64,000 bases of DNA from Marinobacterium halophilum. GTDB taxonomy: Bacteria; Pseudomonadota; Gammaproteobacteria; Pseudomonadales; Balneatricaceae. Where the stretch lies: positions 76,473-140,472 of the forward strand of contig NZ_PYGI01000009.1 in assembly GCF_003014615.1 (NCBI RefSeq), read 5' to 3'. Under the pieces are notes generated by a model that worked only from the letters and a program-made list of their open reading frames with translations, ran no database searches and had not been told where the DNA came from. Within the stretch, counting starts at the first letter, position 1. Each line of letters opens with the position of its first letter. A program made the translations under genes and the position numbers. Shown in pieces: positions 29,901 to 35,811 of this stretch.

Positions 29901-30752
29901 GTCACCGGACGACGTGTCGGTCAGCGTTATATCCGTCAATGAGGTTGCATTACCTGAATTGCCATTCAGTTTGCTGAAACCTCCATACTGGGAACCGTTG
30001 TAACCGATTGACCAACGTTCTTCGGTGGAGCCCGGCATGAAGTAATCGATGCGCAGGTCTTGGCCGCTGCCAAAACCATCGGCATCGTTACCCATGCCCA
30101 CACGGTTGTCTTGACTAGTACCAAAAAAACCTGCCGGCTTGCTGCCCACGGTCCCAAACGACCCGGTGCTGCTGATACCCAACTCAAGATAGTTACCGCC
30201 CAGAAAAACTTCGCCTCCTTGGGTGACGCTACGAGCGCCTGGCAATGCCAAGGTAGCATCGAAGTCGAAGGCGCTGATGCCCGTCGTGTCAATAACACCT
30301 ACTGACGCTTCCAGCTCCCAGTCCCCGCCAAGCTCTGCAGCACCGGTCAGGTCATCAGAAGCGGCCACGTCCGCTCCGGTCAGCGCTGATATCTGTTCGA
30401 TGAGGGTTTTGCCTGCATCATTTCCGGCAACGTCACAGCCGTAAAACAGCAGGTCGGCGTCTTCATTCAGGTGAGTCCCCAGTGCCTGTAATGCATCACT
30501 GGCCTCGCTCAAGCTCTCGCTGTTAAGTGTGCTATTACCTAGTTCAATACTGCCCGGGGCTCCATGAGTCAGAACATGTACCGCATCGAGATTAGTGTAT
30601 CCATCCAGTGCTGTCAGCACTTGCTGAAGACCGCTTTGATCGGGTTCCAGCAGTACGACCTTGGCATATGGTGGCAGTCCAGCTAGCAAGGTATCCAGCT
30701 CAGGCAATGTTGAATCTATGAAATAGAATGACTGTGTGAGGGACTTGGACAT
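17958..30752 (-). CDS. Giant type I secreted adhesin-like protein (DUF4347, cadherin/VCBS/Ig-like repeats, SwmB, DUF4214)
   Basis: A single intact frame of 4264 residues. Order, approximate: DUF4347 (1-170, H63-G64 in VLTHGAPGS and C106 in FYGCDVAG); an unassigned beta-rich region (175-460); VCBS/cadherin-like modules (470-880); dystroglycan-type cadherin/He_PIG modules (885-1000, 1325-1650) around three unassigned TLTFDG-type modules (1010-1320); YQW Ig-like pairs (1670-1840, 2700-2880); cadherin-like modules with EF-hand-like loops such as DTNGNGTADAGE; SwmB (3715-3825); a Pro-Glu hinge (3835-3862); a TSP3-like DGDG segment; two DUF4214 repeats (4060-4205); the tail LVGAGGVHELVF. There is no Sec signal. 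Such proteins are exported by type I systems and mediate adhesion or biofilm formation. Classical GGxGxD nonapeptide runs are not seen. ATG 30752 (MSKSLTQSF) follows GGAG; an in-frame upstream extension lacks DUF4347-like sequence. Confidence 0.93.
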   Translation of the reverse strand: MSKSLTQSFYFIDSTLPELDTLLAGLPPYAKVVLLEPDQSGLQQVLTALDGYTNLDAVHVLTHGAPGSIELGNSTLNSESLSEASDALQALGTHLNEDADLLFYGCDVAGNDAGKTLIEQISALTGADVAASDDLTGAAELGGDWELEASVGVIDTTGISAFDFDATLALPGARSVTQGGEVFLGGNYLELGISSTGSFGTVGSKPAGFFGTSQDNRVGMGNDADGFGSGQDLRIDYFMPGSTEERWSIGYNGSQYGGFSKLNGNSGNATSLTDITLTDTSSGDNLSVTFAATISNTLRVEQTHSFGVDDKFFKTTVTLTNITGSTLTDVRYMRSFDPDNTVYQGGSYTTINKIENTYAEDGKAVVSATSMPDSYSDKAGDTAKILYFSSDPRAYVANFGFSNSNPYAAPEQPKGYTTTSDSAIAIVFKGGTLAPGASVTFEKASSLDTADISETVAAIEAASNPAPTFTAFDAPVETSDEDTQVEITFNELAARGNEADQEPIPEDELTEGGPTLREGTVDAFVVTSVKSGTLKIGTDAASATAWNPGTNDVIDATHRAYWTPAPNANNAENASQPIDAFDVKARDSDGLLSSSHVTAQINVTAVNDAPVIASASTNITLAAINEDQALDSINGATVSELVGPRFTDVDAGAQMGGIIIIDDTSTPDQGVWRYTTDGTNWHDIDAVASNSGLALAPTTKLAFFPTANWNGTPGGLVIRVTDEQYVGGYTAGASRVVETDAEASGVSANSINIVTTVNVDNDLPIFTSTEGAASLLETTGWDDAVSVDTGALTGVLSGTDQEDVTENGGSVGFTIRGGTLTGDVVTKSGFYGSLSLDTTTNKWTYTPGNFTAINALAAGATAVDTFEFKVFDSDGGSSIQRLDITLNGTNDLPVLAAVLSDQSFEGGGSFSWQIPADAFTDAEGIDLNYSVETVTDASGETVSGDGSLPAGLSFDEASRTFSGNPNADGTYFIKVTATDSAGAVVSDVFQLDLSNVGNQGPQVAAAVAPQLVLAAQEVTEVVFDAALGGQTLTFGGHTVTLGSAVDAATVASAVLAAGNTDNYAVAPKEGTSDTLVFTAAAAGDKLDTSYEDVVTIGSFNGSATVTKVKDGDTAQPESFILTLDDGAGTETSGLAGQTVIFDGTTVTLVDTDASGTVEASEIAEQISGQTFDNWIVAKVDGQNAVRFESTAGDQNLEDILDSDFSGTLKSNGIWETQLTVTDGNDGLEVFEVQYSGGYSGSTLTFDGVTATAGTAVSAADVASTVISASDNFAAHSATAKDGATDTVVFTADTAGESADITAESFTGTYINSGTGTPTVTITTIGRDWAFQLPAGTFVDPEGDALTYEAQLDGSPLSDTAALTFDAATATFSGDGSALPSGVLTVIATDSVSGLSASTSINLSLGNTADTGVTAGTAITDPSWNGDGHFSFQVPADAFAYSEGDTDGNALSYNATLTDGSALPAWLSIDPVTGTLSGNPVHDVPSTLDIKVTATDSNGTESSASQTFTLVLANTNDSPSTTTYLPDVTVNAGESISLDVGDNLFQDPDGHISGDGTAGATDATSGITYSAQVSDGQGGWQALPAWLNFDPDTHVLSGNPPAGTPYLDIRIVGTDAAGDAAFTSFKLNMASGAAAAAAPNDTGTLGAITDDNGGAVALGDVLTAPEPSDGDGFTASEVLYQWQVRDRIDTEPDTYGEWVDIAGADAKTFTVTQAESSSQIRVQAFYTDNGGYAEAPVSDALTVPALNVAGTAVMTGSPSPGETLVVTLSDSNGLAKATPVYQWYRSDDAAGETNKVAVGSNSSAYTVTNDDGGKYLSVSISYTDDEGTAETAAATSTQIQLGTVAPVAVDDADTATEAGGLDNSTPGTNATGNLFANDTDANADDTQTLTTVRSGDKEGLGTVGLLAGNEYVITGSHGTLRVNKDTGEYTYTVNQFGWSVETLQAGETLTDSFNYTLTDASNLSDTAVLTIEIEGANDAPSARDLPDSVTVVEDALTAIPFSTPFGMTDLDSDGTFTVKLSAFAGKLSGASGDAGAGTVTVTGSESSTLTLTGALNAINTWLNAADQLYYTGAPNANGEGADTLTLTAADDNGSGNITLGTVVVDITAANDAPILDLNADNSLADGVVQNDALSAGADLLGNDHAVVFRPRGEAVNIIDSDVLITDIDGDATLVGATAEITAGDWDNSFTIYETLSSTVGSSYVGASGTITITGNGTGESGLVGATKLNLSGEASHADYQSVLQSIQYNNTLDSAFAGNRAITISVLDQATGDGGLTSNAASFTIDVGNGAITVGQKIYIDGADSGHTVAEVIDSTHFTASGPLIGLADGATLSFTLDGSTVTTATAKADLATGAYVASSATSMVQVLWTPVVDLNGSTAEGTNHSTNFTEGNPGTYIATSNAQVTDQDGNLNTQTVQLTNAQDGAAETLFMGATQVANLANNQITTTFYDADDNAINNGDPGVHKIVFSGDKDATFFQQGLRAVLYKNTSDNPDITPREVTVNIVDAANNTGVPASTTIGITPVNDAPVKGGDTAGELDEGSVYVFTSADLSSTDVDNDNGTLKYVLTSTPAQGTLFRDTNSNGVADEGEAIATVGASDSVGAINAIGTDGYVTQAEVDAGQIKYAHNGQNPDGINPTGADSFGFKVVDGMEDYAFADIAANQAGDVTLTITETDDAPTGEPVITGEMTPGEVLTADVSGIADADGPDNLIFSYQWQTFNGTAWDNVGTDAANYTLEAADQGKQVRVQVSFDDALGRTNTLNGEATGTVAFTNTAATGPVTIADDGTPQPGETLTADTSAIADADGLGPFSYQWQVSTDNGATWVPVEGATAKAYSLPTDAAEGAQYKVAVSFTDGRGNAEALESGVTTVQAPDATVDVAPWLTATGENPTLIDGSQVLFSDVVADTVEDGQLITQLTLTVTGLADGPDEQLRVDGEAIGLTDTNTGTTATGAIGYAVAVTVTGTTATVTLTHSGLTEAEAGALVSNLAYVNSKNDGAEPPASTATAGLRVVTLVSLQDTGTGDNTGLIGLSSTQDVGDSLSAEPSSNTAPVAAGDLNGVVNEGESVTLTLTDLNGTDTEQSGLGVQLTSDTTHGVLFRDTNGNGTADAGEALTAGSTFTLADIDAGRIQYQHDGSETTADSFSFHISDGLALSDAGTFNIAVNPMDDAPTLTVTAAGTSSAPVSFTEGDASAAMLFSGANADPIEADENITGLTVMVSGLKDGTAEHLVVDGASLALTDGTTGITTTNEVGYSVVVTGGTAMVTLSKDADEATWNSLIDGLAYQNTSENPTEGSRTVTLTKVTETGDNSTDVAITSHVSVSAVNDAPTLVANGFTVAEGGSKTLTTTDIVAADVDDALNTLTYTLASVPDSGTVYIDANGNGAQDIGEALITGESFSHSQLNAGKVRYQHNDDETDDRLALSVSDPDAASANATLDITRTAFNDAPEIRGLNTDILGYPANSGAQTLEQDGDVVINDPDSANFDGGKLQVSITFNRDPANDLLSIKNIGTSAGQISVDGSNVSYAGTIIGTFAGGSGTNDLVVTFNTNATQAAVAALVEAIQFTNDQENPVNTSRTVSFALSDGDGGQSQPAAVNVNIATGVTPSISIANGFFVVENSQQVTALSAVDPNGRPITFSISGVDDGANNPDSGLFEIVSGNLLRFKGAPDFENPTDSGADNVYNVIVRATNDEGSYAEQALAVTVLDQEPEDAAVGDTNGPAFGFATVNGNSLVMTYTDASPLASANLPPASAFGVNVNGSVVAVNTVSVDATAKTVTLTLASAVQAGQTVTVSYTDPTAADDAIALQDSAGNDAPSLVDASVSNITPSTGGGGTRPVPQPEPEPEPEPKPEPEPEPKPELPDESEWGDMPDDDGDGIPETVEDFVPSIGGTTIGDGNGDGVADSSQQDVASVPFRDTPLPSQETNAEPIFVSLIGGSSNGKTTYSGTKLANVQQLDKPDEAPDELNMPLGLISFDANIEEIGATETFSLYVDDSVTVNGYWKQNAAGEWVNLASAEYGGNIVLESGKLRLDFTLTDGGEFDADGIANGVIKDPGALGFGSDTLSEQVQALYIAYYQRPADSAGLVYWTDYLAEHNGNTEAMVDAFAQSEESRALYGDITDTSVNGFIGDLYQALFDRSADATGMAFYANAFIDGAYQDGRPATAGTLMLDILQGAQGDDAKAIFNKLEAAQTFTWLLDPDADGNVLATFDATDLNSVRMWLQDITAEAGAPGIGDTHSLIRNDVAEAGEPITLVGAGGVHELVF

Positions 30753-30946
30753 GCGTGACACTCCGTGGTCAGATATCGGGCATAGGGTGCAGGCGATAAC
30801 TCTAAGCTCTAGTACAGGCCACGGCACAGTTATTCTCAAAGCTATGAATGGTGGCTGACCAAATGCTGTCGTTATCTACCTTATTACATGACTATGCCAA
30901 AGAGCCGCACGCTGCCGACAGTCTCAGTACTCTCAAAACTCTCGTT
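30753..30946 (-). promoter_or_regulatory. Control region of the giant gene with a triple direct repeat
   Basis: On the plus strand AGTCTC (30920), ACTCTC (30929) and ACTCTC (30938) form three hexamers at an exact 9-base period, starting just beyond the response-regulator stop. Read on the minus strand they are GAGAGT-GAGAGT-GAGACT. OmpR-type regulators bind tandem direct repeats, so this is a plausible operator for the giant gene. No confident -35/-10 pair was found. Confidence 0.4.
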
Positions 30947-31657
30947 TTAAACAGGATCATCATGGTTTTTGTCGACGAAGGTCAAGCCTTTGCCAAATAG
31001 TGCGCGCACAGGGAGGTGAAACCGGTGTTGTCGAGCTTTGTTACGCAACCGGCTGGCGATAACATCGATGCGGTGCGTATCAGGCTCTGACTGGTATCCG
31101 AATAGCTCATCATGCAGTCGCTCTTTGCTGCATACCGAGTTGCGGTGCCTGAGTAGGAAGCTGACAAGTAATTGTTCTTGCGGGGAAAGGTTTAAGCTTT
31201 CACCTTGTGGGGATTTCAATACCCTATCTGAAAGGTCCCAAGGTTGCTTTTTCTGCTCATTTAGTGGCTTGCTGATATCTTTTGCATTGAGCCTGTTCCA
31301 TAACATGAGTATGGCCTCATGTAAGTCGGCAAAGTTAACGGGCTTAATGAAATAAAGGTCTGCGCCTAAGTTAAGACCTCGCATATGGTCCTGCCGTCCA
31401 TCTCGTGCACTTACAATGATGGTGCCATAATGACCGATCTTGTGTAAGAAATGCACCACGCTGAACCCATCCTCACCGGGTAAACCTATGTCTACCAACA
31501 CTATATCAACAGGTGTTATGTGTAATTGTTTCCAAAAATCCTCTGCACTTCCTGCAGCCCAAGCGGCGTGACCTTGTGCGTGAAAAAAAAATAGCAGCTC
31601 CTCTCTCAGGTCTTCGTTATCCTCAATAATGGCAATACGGACTGTTTTTTTAGCCAT
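30947..31657 (-). CDS. OmpR/PhoB-type response regulator, orphan
   Basis: A 236-residue two-domain regulator. The receiver has the acidic pair in IIEDNEDLREE, the phospho-acceptor Asp in IVLVDIGLPGEDGF (about residue 56) and the Lys in YFIKPVNFADL. The winged-helix output domain includes LSPQEQLLVSFLLRH and RIDVIASRLRNKA. No histidine kinase gene is present in the window. It lies 194 bp upstream of the giant gene in the same direction, so it may control that gene, perhaps from the triple repeat in the gap. Base composition is lower in GC than the housekeeping genes. The 1-kb region beyond it holds only a decayed insertion sequence. Confidence 0.9.
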   Translation of the reverse strand: MAKKTVRIAIIEDNEDLREELLFFFHAQGHAAWAAGSAEDFWKQLHITPVDIVLVDIGLPGEDGFSVVHFLHKIGHYGTIIVSARDGRQDHMRGLNLGADLYFIKPVNFADLHEAILMLWNRLNAKDISKPLNEQKKQPWDLSDRVLKSPQGESLNLSPQEQLLVSFLLRHRNSVCSKERLHDELFGYQSEPDTHRIDVIASRLRNKARQHRFHLPVRALFGKGLTFVDKNHDDPV

Positions 31658-31989
31658 ATATTTTTCTCATCTAGCAAGGTTCTTGGAAGCAGGATCCATC
31701 GCTGGTGTAACACAGTAAATGCGACAGGTTTTAACTTCGACAGAAGCGAACGGCTCGTAGAGTTGAAGGCTACTGTCCTATCCCATAAAGCTGTACCTGA
31801 AAGGATACAGATGCTGTGATTGATACAATAGAAAAGATACCAGATTGATGTCCTGTATGAACGAGTGTTTTGTTTTCAATCTGGGTTATGTGTACCTGTT
31901 TTTCTCTTGAATCCTGCAGGCCTTGCGCCTTGGGAGTGAAGCCATGTTGCGTCAGGTTTGATTATGGCTGTAAACGAGACTTCCCGGGG
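31658..31989. other. Intergenic region upstream of the response regulator
   Basis: About 330 bp without a convincing gene. A/T rich, presumably containing the promoter of the response regulator. It ends at the terminal repeat of a decayed IS3-type element. Confidence 0.5.
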
Positions 31990-32470
31990 AGCGGTAACTG
32001 TCAATGCATCTGTCGCCCTGTCTGATTTTTATGCAGCCATTCGCACTGCCTCGGTGATCACTTTCCGCTCTGGATTCAACGACACTAATGGCCCGACTCC
32101 CAGTTACGGAAGTCACCGCTTCAGCGCTCAGGGTGTGCCGTTTCGCCAGTATGGCCTATGGCCTTGTCCTAACCGGTATGGCGCTGCATCGGCGTCACGA
32201 AGCGGATAGCACTGTGACGATGCTCGTTGTCGTACCACTGCACGAAGCCGTACACCTGCTGTTGAGCTGCCGTTAGGTTGGGTGCTGTTGCCGTATGTGT
32301 GATCGACGCCGCTCGTCATAGGGCAGGCTGGCCGCTTGTTCACAATCATGACGCCAACGTTGCAGTTGCTCAGGTTACAGGCCCCGCTGACGGCAATAGG
32401 CGGCGACCTGTTCATCGCTGTGGTCTCAATCACCGCCGCAAACTTGTCACGGGAGGACTAGTCTTAGCAT
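31990..32470 (-). mobile_element. Decayed IS3-family element (orfA fragment joined to orfB 3' end)
   Basis: On the minus strand an orfA-like piece (RDKFAAVIETTAM, then after a frameshift DEQVAAYCRQRGL, a stop, PEQLQRWRHDCEQAA) is followed by an orfB C-terminal piece (VYGFVQWYDNEHRHSAIRFV, TPMQRHTG, a stop). Then come SGDFRNWE and, after another shift, GPLVSLNPERK. The element ends near 31990 with GCGACAGATGCATTGACAGT followed by TACCGC, similar to the termini of this IS3 subgroup. It has multiple stops, frameshifts and an internal deletion of most of orfB, so it cannot be active. The upstream terminus was not identified. Confidence 0.8.
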
Positions 32471-32728
32471 CTACATCTAGCACCCAATCGTCACTTAGAT
32501 CATGAGTTCCAGTCAGGTCATTCGACAAGGAGGCATTAGCAGCCTGCTGTAGGAAAACAGCGACCTTTATTACATACCTGTTTGATTCAGTTGACATTTA
32601 CTGGCTGATTAATTCTTGTCCGTTATATAATCAACCTACTATAGCTCAGATGACAGCCTGTGAGTTTCAGCTCGGCTTGTTACAATCATTTCCCACCAAA
32701 TACCTTCCAATACCTCCGGAGACACCCC

Positions 32729-34102
32729 ATGGCCAAGCCCAAAACTGCCTTTGTCTGCAATGACTGCGGCGCGGATTACCGCAAGTGGCAGGGGCAGTGC
32801 AACGCTTGTGGTGCCTGGAACACCATCACCGAAGTACGCTTGGGCAGCGATGCCGGCGGTGCGCGCAGTACCCGCTTTGAAGGCTACGCAGGCGGTACCG
32901 GGACGCAGAAACGGGTGGTCAGCCTCAGTGAAGTGGCATTGGAAGAGATGCCGCGTTTCTCCAGCGGCAGTGGTGAACTGGACCGAGTGCTCGGTGGCGG
33001 GCTGGTACCGGGCTCGGCGGTGCTGATTGGCGGCCACCCCGGTGCCGGCAAGAGTACCTTGCTGCTGCAGACCCTGTGTCATCTGGTCGCACACATGCCG
33101 GCGTTGTACATCACCGGCGAGGAGTCGTTGCAGCAGGTAGCAATGCGTGCGGCACGGCTCGGGCTTAAGGCTGACCAGCTGCAGATGCTGTCGGAAACCT
33201 CGGTGGAGACCATCTGTGATCTGGCCAATGAACTGCAGCCGAAAGTGATCGTCATCGACTCCATCCAGGTGATGCACGTGGCGGATGTGCAGTCGGCCCC
33301 CGGTTCGGTCTCGCAGGTGCGCGAGAGCGCGGCGTTCTTGACCCGTTATGCCAAGCAGACCGGCACCGTCCTGTTTCTGGTGGGCCATGTCACCAAGGAT
33401 GGCTCGCTGGCCGGTCCCAAGGTGCTGGAACATATGATCGACTGTTCGTTGCAGCTGGAGGGTTCCTCCGACAGCCGTTTTCGTACGTTGCGCAGCCACA
33501 AGAACCGCTTCGGGGCCGTCAACGAACTGGGGGTGTTCGCCATGCTGGAACACGGCCTGAAAGAAGTGAAAAACCCCAGCTCCATCTTCCTCAGCCGTGG
33601 CAGCGAGCCCAGTCCCGGCAGTGTGGTGATGGTGATCTGGGAAGGAACGCGGCCGCTGCTGGTGGAGCTGCAGGCACTGGTGGATCAGTCGCACCTGTCC
33701 AACCCGCGTCGGGTGGCGGTCGGTCTGGAGCAGAACCGGCTGGCGATGCTGCTGGCGGTTCTGAACCGTCATGGCGGGTTGATGACCGGCGATCAGGATG
33801 TCTTTGTTAATGTGGTGGGCGGAGTCAAGGTGCTGGAAACCAGTGCCGATCTGGCCTTGCTGTTGGCGATCGTGTCCAGCTTCCGCGACCAGCCACTGTC
33901 ACAGGAACTGATGGTGTTTGGGGAAGTGGGGCTGTCCGGTGAAATACGGCCGGTGCCCAATGGTCAGGAACGGATCCGTGAAGCGGCCAAGCACGGCTTT
34001 AAACGCGCGATTGTGCCGATCGCCAATGTGCCTCGCGACACCTTGCCGGGCATGGAAGTGGTCGGCGTTAAAACCCTGTCCGAAGCGCTGGACGCAATCT
34101 GA
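32729..34102 (+). CDS. radA: DNA repair/recombination protein RadA
   Basis: A 457-residue branch-migration helicase of homologous recombination. It has the N-terminal four-cysteine zinc motif (CNDCGADYRKWQGQCNACG, residues 11-29), a RecA-like ATPase with Walker A GGHPGAGKST near residue 92, the RadA-specific KNRFG motif, and a C-terminal Lon-protease-like domain (DVFVNVVGGVKV, GEVGLSGEIRPV). ATG 32729 (MAKPKTAFVC) is supported by GGAG and by the family start; the open frame extends further upstream without homology. It marks the return to core chromosome after the accessory region. Confidence 0.97.
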   Translation: MAKPKTAFVCNDCGADYRKWQGQCNACGAWNTITEVRLGSDAGGARSTRFEGYAGGTGTQKRVVSLSEVALEEMPRFSSGSGELDRVLGGGLVPGSAVLIGGHPGAGKSTLLLQTLCHLVAHMPALYITGEESLQQVAMRAARLGLKADQLQMLSETSVETICDLANELQPKVIVIDSIQVMHVADVQSAPGSVSQVRESAAFLTRYAKQTGTVLFLVGHVTKDGSLAGPKVLEHMIDCSLQLEGSSDSRFRTLRSHKNRFGAVNELGVFAMLEHGLKEVKNPSSIFLSRGSEPSPGSVVMVIWEGTRPLLVELQALVDQSHLSNPRRVAVGLEQNRLAMLLAVLNRHGGLMTGDQDVFVNVVGGVKVLETSADLALLLAIVSSFRDQPLSQELMVFGEVGLSGEIRPVPNGQERIREAAKHGFKRAIVPIANVPRDTLPGMEVVGVKTLSEALDAI

Positions 34103-34119
34103 ATCCGACGCGGTTGGTC

Positions 34120-34485
34120 TTAGCCGTCGATCAGCTGTTCCAGTTCGCGCTCCAGCAAGGCTTCATCACCCAGATTCAACTCGACTAGGCGGCGCAAATG
34201 GGTGATGCTGTCGATCTCCATTTCGCCCGCGACAAAACCGTACTGTGGTGGGGCTGCATGGTTCAGTGTTGCCGGTATCTCGATCAGAATATCGTTGGCC
34301 AGATACAGATGCAGGCGGGCACTGTCGCCGATTTTGATCGGCAGAGGCTGTTCCGATTCGACGAGGGTACCGCGCAGAGAGATATCGATCAGCTGGACGA
34401 CGGCCGAGCCCTTGTCACTGTGCAGCTCGCATTCTGCATCGAACGGGATGCGGGTAAAGCGGCGGCGTTCTTGATTATTGTTCAC
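34120..34485 (-). CDS. PilZ-domain protein (cyclic di-GMP effector)
   Basis: A 121-residue single-domain protein. The c-di-GMP binding motifs are present: RRRFTR (residues 8-13) and DISLRG (about 34-39). These residues wrap the dinucleotide in PilZ receptors. The start is GTG with AGGAG seven bases upstream. It is divergent from a diguanylate cyclase gene 147 bp away, so producer and possible receptor are neighbours. Its output partner is unknown; motility or surface attachment is usual for the family. Confidence 0.9.
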   Translation of the reverse strand: MNNNQERRRFTRIPFDAECELHSDKGSAVVQLIDISLRGTLVESEQPLPIKIGDSARLHLYLANDILIEIPATLNHAAPPQYGFVAGEMEIDSITHLRRLVELNLGDEALLERELEQLIDG

Positions 34486-34632
34486 GCTCGGACTCCTGGC
34501 AGTTATGGTTCGCTATAGGCATGGTATTACACTGGCGTCGCATTGTGGAGACTGGCTGCGACAGATCAATACATGATCAGCCCTGTTGCCCTAGGCTGTT
34601 CGGTTCACGGGTAGTTCCGAAAAGGATAAGGC

Positions 34633-35748
34633 ATGTGGGAAGTTATGACTGACCTGTTGGTGGCGGGGCGACACTCGCGTTATTTCAATCATACACGCAG
34701 CCATCACCTGTTTACGCGGGTGCGTTTGCTGGCCTGGTTGTTGATGGTGCTGCAAAGCGGCTGGATTTTGATCGACTGGCTGCTGTTGCCGGCGGCTGTC
34801 AGTAGTTCGATTGCCTACGCGCGTCTGGCGACGAGTGGCTGCTGTTTGCTGTTGGCGCTCTGGTGCAGCCATGCCTACCGGCTGGAGGTTTCGCTGATCC
34901 GGCTGTTGCTGCTGGTACTGGTACTGACACTGTTCCAGACTGCCAGCACCTGGGTGCTTGAACAGCAGGGATACCATAGCCATGTGGCCGGTTACGCGTT
35001 CTTTCCTTTCATGATTATTACCATGCTCGCCATCTTCCCGCTGACCGTTCTGGAAGTGGCAGGGTTCACCGTCTTCGTGATTCTGGTGGAGTGGGTGACT
35101 CAACTGTGGTTGGGTACATTCGGTCAGGTTGAATCCCTGAATGACCTCTGGCTGTTGGGAATACTGGGTTGCATTGCCGGGTGGGCGTCGGTGAACCAGT
35201 TGAGCATGTTGCTGGTACTGTATCGCCAGGCCACGCGGGACCCGCTCACCGGGCTGGCCAATCGGCGTCAGGTCATGGACCAGTTGGATGAAGATATCGA
35301 GGCGGCGGAAGACAGCGGTCAGATGCTGGTGGTGATGATGTTCGATCTCGACAAGTTCAAGAGCTTCAATGACCATTACGGTCATGCCGCGGGTGATATT
35401 GTCCTCAAGCAGTTTGCCCGCATTCTGCGTGATCATGCGCGTCGCAACGAGGACTTGGCCGGGCGCTTCGGTGGTGAGGAATTTCTGATGCTGATGCCGA
35501 ATATGGATGCTCGGAAAGCGGGTGAGGTAGCGGATTCGATCCGTCAGGCCTGTCACCAGAGCCGTCTGCGGGTGCCAACCGGGGAAGAGGTCAGTTTCTC
35601 GACCAGTATTGGGATTGCGGAGCTGATGCCGGGCGAAGACCGTTCCAGTGTGCTGCAGCGGGTCGATGAAGCTCTGTACAAGGCCAAGGACAGTGGCCGT
35701 GATCGCGCCTGTGTGGCGGACAGCGTGCGGCCACGTTCAGCGGCGTGA
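34633..35748 (+). CDS. Membrane-bound diguanylate cyclase (GGDEF)
   Basis: A 371-residue protein with about six membrane helices in residues 30-200, a layout like the 5TM/MASE-type sensors, followed by a GGDEF domain (about 210-365). The active-site loop is GRFGGEEF. The product-inhibition site is present as RNED five residues before GGEEF. FDLDKFKSFNDHYGHAAGD binds metal and substrate. It should make cyclic di-GMP from two GTP at the inner membrane. AAGGATAAGGC precedes the ATG. The signal sensed by the membrane part is unknown. Confidence 0.93.
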   Translation: MWEVMTDLLVAGRHSRYFNHTRSHHLFTRVRLLAWLLMVLQSGWILIDWLLLPAAVSSSIAYARLATSGCCLLLALWCSHAYRLEVSLIRLLLLVLVLTLFQTASTWVLEQQGYHSHVAGYAFFPFMIITMLAIFPLTVLEVAGFTVFVILVEWVTQLWLGTFGQVESLNDLWLLGILGCIAGWASVNQLSMLLVLYRQATRDPLTGLANRRQVMDQLDEDIEAAEDSGQMLVVMMFDLDKFKSFNDHYGHAAGDIVLKQFARILRDHARRNEDLAGRFGGEEFLMLMPNMDARKAGEVADSIRQACHQSRLRVPTGEEVSFSTSIGIAELMPGEDRSSVLQRVDEALYKAKDSGRDRACVADSVRPRSAA

Positions 35749-35755
35749 GCACAGG

Positions 35756-35779
35756 ACCGGCTCCCGAGCGGGAGCCGGT
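35756..35779. terminator. Bidirectional terminator hairpin
   Basis: ACCGGCTCCC / GGGAGCCGGT, a perfect 10-bp stem with a 4-base loop, between the convergent diguanylate cyclase and ettA genes. T-tracts are weak. Confidence 0.7.
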
Positions 35780-35811
35780 TGTGACGACCACGGTTGTGGC
35801 CATCGTTACGT

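Noticed and set aside
17958..30752. Classical RTX calcium nonapeptide array
   Set aside because: I looked for runs of GGxGxDxxx and found only isolated glycine-rich strings, so I do not call an RTX toxin-type domain.
31958..32276. Small plus-strand frames in the region upstream of radA
   Set aside because: They are the complement of a decayed IS3 element and have no credible ribosome sites or motifs.
32639..33772. A 377-codon frame opposite radA
   Set aside because: Shadow of radA, which has all family motifs.
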